In this document: piece by piece, positions 60,366 through 64,000 of the stretch
Layout of the letters: each line of letters begins with the position of its first letter
How positions within the stretch are numbered: the stretch's first letter is position 1
DNA from: PALSA-350 sp963834445
GTDB taxonomy: Bacteria > Acidobacteriota > Terriglobia > Terriglobales > Acidobacteriaceae
Direction of reading: 5' to 3'
Length of the DNA stretch: 64,000 nt
Assembly (NCBI GenBank): GCA_963834445.1
Contig: CAWIBU010000003.1
Span: 992,001 to 1,056,000 of the forward strand
Notes under the pieces: generated by a model
The model's input: the letters and a program-made list of their open reading frames with translations, nothing else
Databases searched by the model: none
Told to the model about the DNA's origin: nothing
Made by a program: the position numbers and the translations under genes

Positions 60366-60754
60366 CAGCCGTCCCTGCGGGACTGAAGTCTTCCGTGTTA
60401 TCGTACCCAGCGCTGACGTGCTGGGCTAATTTCAGCCAGTGTTGTCCAAATTAGCGATCTACGATCCCTATCTCGACCCCCCAACAAATTTGTCATCCCG
60501 ACCGAAGCGCAGCGAAGTGGAGGGACCTGCTGTGCGCCTACACCCGAACCAAGAGCGGAGCCGTGCGCAGAGCCTTTCCGAATGCCTTGTTGGGAGCTTG
60601 GCTCAACGGTGAGTACTTCGCTTGGGGTGTAGGCGCACAGCAGGTCCCTCCACTTCGCTGCGCTTCGGTCGGGATGACAAATTTGTTTGGGGGGCCGAGA
60701 TAGGAATCGCAAATTGCTAATTTGGACGGCTATGGGCCCAGGCTGGGGCCAGGC
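60366..60754. other. Gene-free stretch dominated by a long palindrome
   Basis: 389 bp between the propeller gene and the molybdenum enzyme gene. It contains CAGCCGTCCCTGCGGGACT (about 60368), which has a near-copy at 52841, and the large inverted repeat at 60444-60727. No gene. Confidence 0.7.
60444..60727. repeat. Long inverted repeat with arms of about 102 bp (dispersed family, copy C)
   Basis: Arms 60444-60545 and 60625-60727 are near-complete reverse complements around a loop of about 79 nt. The arm begins GTCCAAATTAGC, includes CCCCCCAACAAATTTGTCAT and ends GTGCGCCTACACCC. The outer 30 bp have a few mismatches; the inner 70 bp are almost perfect. Related in the core to copies A and B. 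Confidence 0.9.
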
Positions 60755-63070
60755 TTAAGCCTTTAACAGCGTGGTCACGTAGGCGGGGGTCAGTGGAATG
60801 CGGCGTGGCCAGACGCCGGTGGCATCGAAGAATGCAGCCGTGATTGCGGGCGTACAGATGGCGTTCGCCCCCTCTGAGCCACTGCCGAATCCTTGATCGT
60901 CACGGGAAAGCTGGACGGTTTTGATTTCTGGCATCTCGGTCATGGTCAGGATCTTGTAGCGGTTCCAATCGGTGCTGGTCACTTTGCCTTTGTCGAAGGT
61001 CAGCTCTTCCTTCAAGGCTTCGCTTATACCCATCACCACTCCGCTCTTCATGCAGCGGTTCAGTTGACGAGGGTTGATGATCTTGCCGCACTCAAGACCG
61101 AAGGTGAAATGAGTGACGGTGACTGTACCTTTATCCGGGATGACGGCAACTTCCGCGATCCCTACCCAGTAGGAGTTTTCGCGGACCATGACCGCGACAC
61201 CGCGGCCGGTCACTTCGGTTGCGCCGGTGCGGGCAGCGGCGGGATGAGGAGAGGGCCGCGGCACCCATCCGGCGGCCTTTGCCGTAGCCTGAAGAAGGTC
61301 GATGAGACGCTGGTCGGTTGTGTGCAGCAAACGAAACTCTATCGGATCTTTGCCCGCGGAGGAAGCGGCTTCATTGATCAGCGATTCGAGGGCAAAGTTC
61401 TGCTGTCGCTGGCCGGGCGTGCGCATGATGTTGCCGCGAAGCCCAACCGTAGTCGCGTCGGCGCCCAGGTTGGGCATTCCGTAGACTTCCTCACGATGAA
61501 CGGGAATCTTGTCATAGGGGGACTCGGTGGCGATCCAATATCCGGGCCTGGGTTGAACGCAGGGCATGCCCGCAAGCACCGCACCGAGGAGGCGGGCATC
61601 GTTGGCCTGGGGAGAGTAGAAGGCAGTTTGTATGGCGGTTAAACGGCCGTTGGCGTCGACGCCTGCTTTCAGATCTTCGACCCAGCCCGGTGATAGCGTG
61701 GACCATGCCAGGTCCTCCTGTAAGGTCCATTGCACGCGGACTGGCTTGCCGGTCAACTGGGAAAGGATCACGGCGTCGCCTTCAGCACCATCGCCGCCAA
61801 AGGTCGTGCGGCCGAATTGGCCGGCGTGGTCGAGCCAGCGGACCACGACCCCTTCGACTGGTACGCTGAGGGTGTGGGCTATCTGCGCACGCAAGCCTTG
61901 CGAGTTTGCGGAATGGGTCCACACCGTGACCGTGCGGTCACTTCTTACATCGGCAACCGCGACAAAGGGGCCAATGGGCGCGTGCTTGATGCACGGCTGC
62001 TCATAGGTTACGGCTAGGGTTTTGGCGGCTTGCGCGAAGGCTATGTTGGCTTTGGCTGCATCTCCCTTTTGTTCGGAGGGCGCGGCCCACTTGAACGCAC
62101 GTAGTGTGCTGGTGAGCTGATCGCTTGCCGGCAAGCCTGACCATTCTGTCCAACGGGTGCCGGCAGCGACGGGGCGTAGCGCGCAGACCGCTTCCCATTC
62201 GTTGGGCGAGAGCACGGCGACGAGGTTATTTTTGCAGACCACTTGCGCGGTCGGGAATCGGGTTTTATCGAGCACGCCAACCGCGATCAACTTTGCCCCC
62301 ACGGTGGGTGGGCGCACCATGCGGGCGTGCAACATTGCCGGCAAGCTTACGTCGCAGGTCCATTGCGTTTTGCCGGTGACCTTAGCGGGAGTGCCGGGCA
62401 TGGGATGAGAGGTGCCGACGACTTTGTACTGGCTCATTGGCTTGAGCGGTGGATCGCCGAGCACGACAAAACCATCGAGCCCTACGACGTCGCCCGAGGA
62501 CGCATCCACGCTGGCTGATTTACCGGAGATGGGGATTTTTAGATCGAGCTGTTGCTCGCGCACGAGCTCGCCGTAGCTGATGCGCTTGCCGCCGCCGGAA
62601 ATAATGCCGTCGTCTATCGTGAGGGTGGAAATGGGGAGATGGAGTTGCTGCGCGGCCAGCCCCAACAGCGCCTGGCAGGCATAAGCGCTCACTTTGCGGA
62701 GATTGGCGGCGCCGGAGAGAAAGCCGGCGGAATAGCCGCCGTCCGGGGTTTTATCAGTATCGCCCATGAGAAGGGTGATGGACCCTGGGGCAACGTTCAA
62801 TTCTTCAGCGACCACCTGGGCGTAGAAGGCGCTCATGCCGGTTCCGATTTCGGTGCGGCCAGTGCGCACCAGGATGGTGTTGTCGTGGCGGATTTCGAGC
62901 CATGCCGTGAGCAGGAGACCAGCGGGAGGAGCAGCCGCAGGGGCGGCGTTGGCAGAGGGTTTTTTCCAGATGAACGAGACCATCAGGGCGCCGCCGAGTT
63001 TGACGAAGCCGCGACGGGTCACGGCGGGCATGGACGTGTGGGCAGCGGAACCTTCAGCATCGACGATCAT
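60755..63070 (-). CDS. Molybdopterin-binding subunit of xanthine dehydrogenase/isoquinoline 1-oxidoreductase family
   Basis: A 771-residue large subunit with a Tat signal (VTRRGFVKLGGALMVSFIW; Arg19-20). Motifs of the IorB/AldH type: TGRTEIGTGMSAFYAQVVAE, FGRTTFGGDGAEGDAV, and the C-terminal active-site Glu in GSGSEGANAICTPA. Binds molybdenum cofactor and hydroxylates aldehydes or N-heterocycles at the periplasmic side. The gene is 12 nt from its 2Fe-2S partner. Substrate unknown. Confidence 0.93.
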   Translation of the reverse strand: MIVDAEGSAAHTSMPAVTRRGFVKLGGALMVSFIWKKPSANAAPAAAPPAGLLLTAWLEIRHDNTILVRTGRTEIGTGMSAFYAQVVAEELNVAPGSITLLMGDTDKTPDGGYSAGFLSGAANLRKVSAYACQALLGLAAQQLHLPISTLTIDDGIISGGGKRISYGELVREQQLDLKIPISGKSASVDASSGDVVGLDGFVVLGDPPLKPMSQYKVVGTSHPMPGTPAKVTGKTQWTCDVSLPAMLHARMVRPPTVGAKLIAVGVLDKTRFPTAQVVCKNNLVAVLSPNEWEAVCALRPVAAGTRWTEWSGLPASDQLTSTLRAFKWAAPSEQKGDAAKANIAFAQAAKTLAVTYEQPCIKHAPIGPFVAVADVRSDRTVTVWTHSANSQGLRAQIAHTLSVPVEGVVVRWLDHAGQFGRTTFGGDGAEGDAVILSQLTGKPVRVQWTLQEDLAWSTLSPGWVEDLKAGVDANGRLTAIQTAFYSPQANDARLLGAVLAGMPCVQPRPGYWIATESPYDKIPVHREEVYGMPNLGADATTVGLRGNIMRTPGQRQQNFALESLINEAASSAGKDPIEFRLLHTTDQRLIDLLQATAKAAGWVPRPSPHPAAARTGATEVTGRGVAVMVRENSYWVGIAEVAVIPDKGTVTVTHFTFGLECGKIINPRQLNRCMKSGVVMGISEALKEELTFDKGKVTSTDWNRYKILTMTEMPEIKTVQLSRDDQGFGSGSEGANAICTPAITAAFFDATGVWPRRIPLTPAYVTTLLKA

Positions 63071-63082
63071 GAAAATTTCCTG

Positions 63083-63604
63083 TCAGGCTCTCATTGCCTG
63101 GGCTGCGCGGTCGACGGCATCGATGATGGCCGCATAGGTGCCGCAGCGGCAAAGATGGGGCGACGGTGGCTTGTTGGTATAGGCTTCTTTGATTTGCGTG
63201 AGGGTGGGATTTTTATTCTTGTTCAACAGATCAACGGCGGCGATCATCATGCCGCTCTGGCAGTAACCACACTGCGGCACTTGTTCGTCGATCCAGGCTT
63301 GCTGGACAGGGTGGAGCGTGGCCGCGTCGGCCGGGTGCAAACCTTTTTCGGCGGCCCAGAGTGCGGGGAGCCCTTCAATGGTGATCACCTGCCTGCCGGC
63401 GACGGAAGATAGCGGTGTTATGCAGGAGCGGGCTTCTTCTCCATCGAGCAGAACAGCGCAGGCGCCGCATTGCGCGAGGCCACATCCCATTCGGGGACCC
63501 GATAGTTTCAGCTCGTTGCGGAGCACATATAACAAGGGCGTGTCGGGCGCGGCGGATACCGCGTGGCTTTCGCCGTTGACGAAGAGGGCTAGCTGGCCGG
63601 GCAA
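63083..63604 (-). CDS. 2Fe-2S subunit of the molybdenum hydroxylase (IorA-like)
   Basis: A 173-residue protein with two 2Fe-2S sites: the plant-ferredoxin-like cluster (Cys41, Cys46, Cys49, Cys61; GCGLAQCGAC) and the C-terminal helical cluster (Cys112, Cys115, Cys152, Cys154; CGYCQSG and HLCRCGTY). It passes electrons from the large subunit. No signal peptide: it is likely co-exported with the Tat-signal-bearing partner. Start ATG 63604 overlaps the upstream membrane gene by 16 nt. Confidence 0.93.
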   Translation of the reverse strand: MPGQLALFVNGESHAVSAAPDTPLLYVLRNELKLSGPRMGCGLAQCGACAVLLDGEEARSCITPLSSVAGRQVITIEGLPALWAAEKGLHPADAATLHPVQQAWIDEQVPQCGYCQSGMMIAAVDLLNKNKNPTLTQIKEAYTNKPPSPHLCRCGTYAAIIDAVDRAAQAMRA

Positions 63605-64000
63605 GGATTGCCTCTTTTCTCACGCGGCCTTCGGTAGGCCGTGAACACCAGGTACCAGGCGGGCCAACTGAGAGCCCAATTAGGAATCCACGCGCCGGGC
63701 CGGTTCCAGGTTGGCAGGGTGAGGAGGGTGATGGCGATTGCCAACGCGAGCGCCGCGCCCAGCCTAATGTGCGCGATGCGCAAGCCGCGCATGACACCCC
63801 AGACGGCGGGCACGAGGAAGAGCAGCAAGGAGAAACGCGATAGCGATTCGATGCGAAACCTGGCCAGACAGAAGACGCAGGGCGCGCAGGCGAGCGCCGC
63901 ACTTATTTTGATGGTGCGCCGGGACAAGGAGCCCATGACGTAACCGCCGGTCCACGACCATGCAATCAGGAGCAGAAGGTTACAAAGCAGCAACAGAAAG
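63589..64000 (-). CDS. Membrane protein of the molybdenum hydroxylase operon, 5' partial
   Basis: The frame is open to the right edge, so the start lies outside. At least 134 residues with four or so hydrophobic helices (LLLIAWSWTGGYVMGS, SRFSLLLFLVPAVWGVM, LALAIAITLL). Not a known family from this part. Operonic overlap with the 2Fe-2S gene suggests it may anchor the complex or take part in electron transfer, but this is inference. Confidence 0.55.
   Translation of the reverse strand, partial: FLLLLCNLLLLIAWSWTGGYVMGSLSRRTIKISAALACAPCVFCLARFRIESLSRFSLLLFLVPAVWGVMRGLRIAHIRLGAALALAIAITLLTLPTWNRPGAWIPNWALSWPAWYLVFTAYRRPREKRGNPCPAS

Noticed and set aside
62552..63412. 286-residue plus-strand frame
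   Set aside because: Antisense to the molybdopterin and 2Fe-2S subunits, both of which have full motifs.

Overview
The window looks like chromosomal DNA of a soil-type acidobacterium (Acidobacteriota, Terriglobia-like). This is inferred from the family mix rather than from a marker gene: several periplasmic ThuA-domain proteins, YncE-type beta-propellers, a PQQ dehydrogenase with an internal cytochrome c motif, Tat-exported SelA-like and DapA-like proteins, a PHM-like copper protein, a Ser/Thr kinase with TPRs, and many dispersed palindromic intergenic repeats. GC looks to be in the high 50s by eye. I see no rRNA, tRNA, CRISPR array or replication origin.

Layout. 1-8.5 kb is a surface-polysaccharide region: the end of a membrane-anchored protein, an O-antigen ligase-like protein, a methyltransferase and an asparagine synthetase on the minus strand, divergent from UDP-GlcNAc 2-epimerase, an alpha/alpha-toroid protein and a DUF354 GT-B-like protein on the plus strand. 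8.5-38.6 kb is a large sugar and small-molecule utilisation region: a GH172/DUF2961 protein, an ACT protein, a LacI regulator divergent from a cupin, ThuA and thioredoxin-like secreted proteins, a ROK protein with a sugar porter divergent from a SIS-domain protein, a copper amine oxidase, a ROK regulator, a minus-strand operon (PHM-like copper protein, YncE, two ThuA, PQQ dehydrogenase), a VOC protein, an aldehyde dehydrogenase/Gfo-Idh pair divergent from a GH116 glucosidase, a second YncE/ThuA pair, and two tandem Tat-exported PLP enzymes.

39-49.8 kb is accessory. It holds an orphan DUF3987 protein, then a segment of about 6.9 kb flanked by 76/77-bp direct repeats (40845-40920 and 47723-47799). 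That segment carries a methyltransferase, two MFS transporters around a LuxR-type regulator, and remnants of a DNA methylase and an IS66 transposase. Two toxin-antitoxin loci follow: DUF433/DUF5615, and MqsA with a decayed MqsR.

49.8-64 kb returns to chromosomal genes: a PIG-L deacetylase, an APC permease, a large Ser/Thr kinase-TPR protein, an SDR, an operon of a beta-propeller, a cytochrome c/HhH protein, a 41-aa protein and an exported DapA-like protein, and a molybdenum hydroxylase operon cut by the window edge. Most intergenic regions of this half hold dispersed inverted repeats with arms of 49 to about 100 bp that share a core containing GATGACAAATTTG. A coherent theme of the whole window is periplasmic oxidation and processing of sugars and small molecules using copper, PQQ, haem, molybdenum and PLP cofactors.
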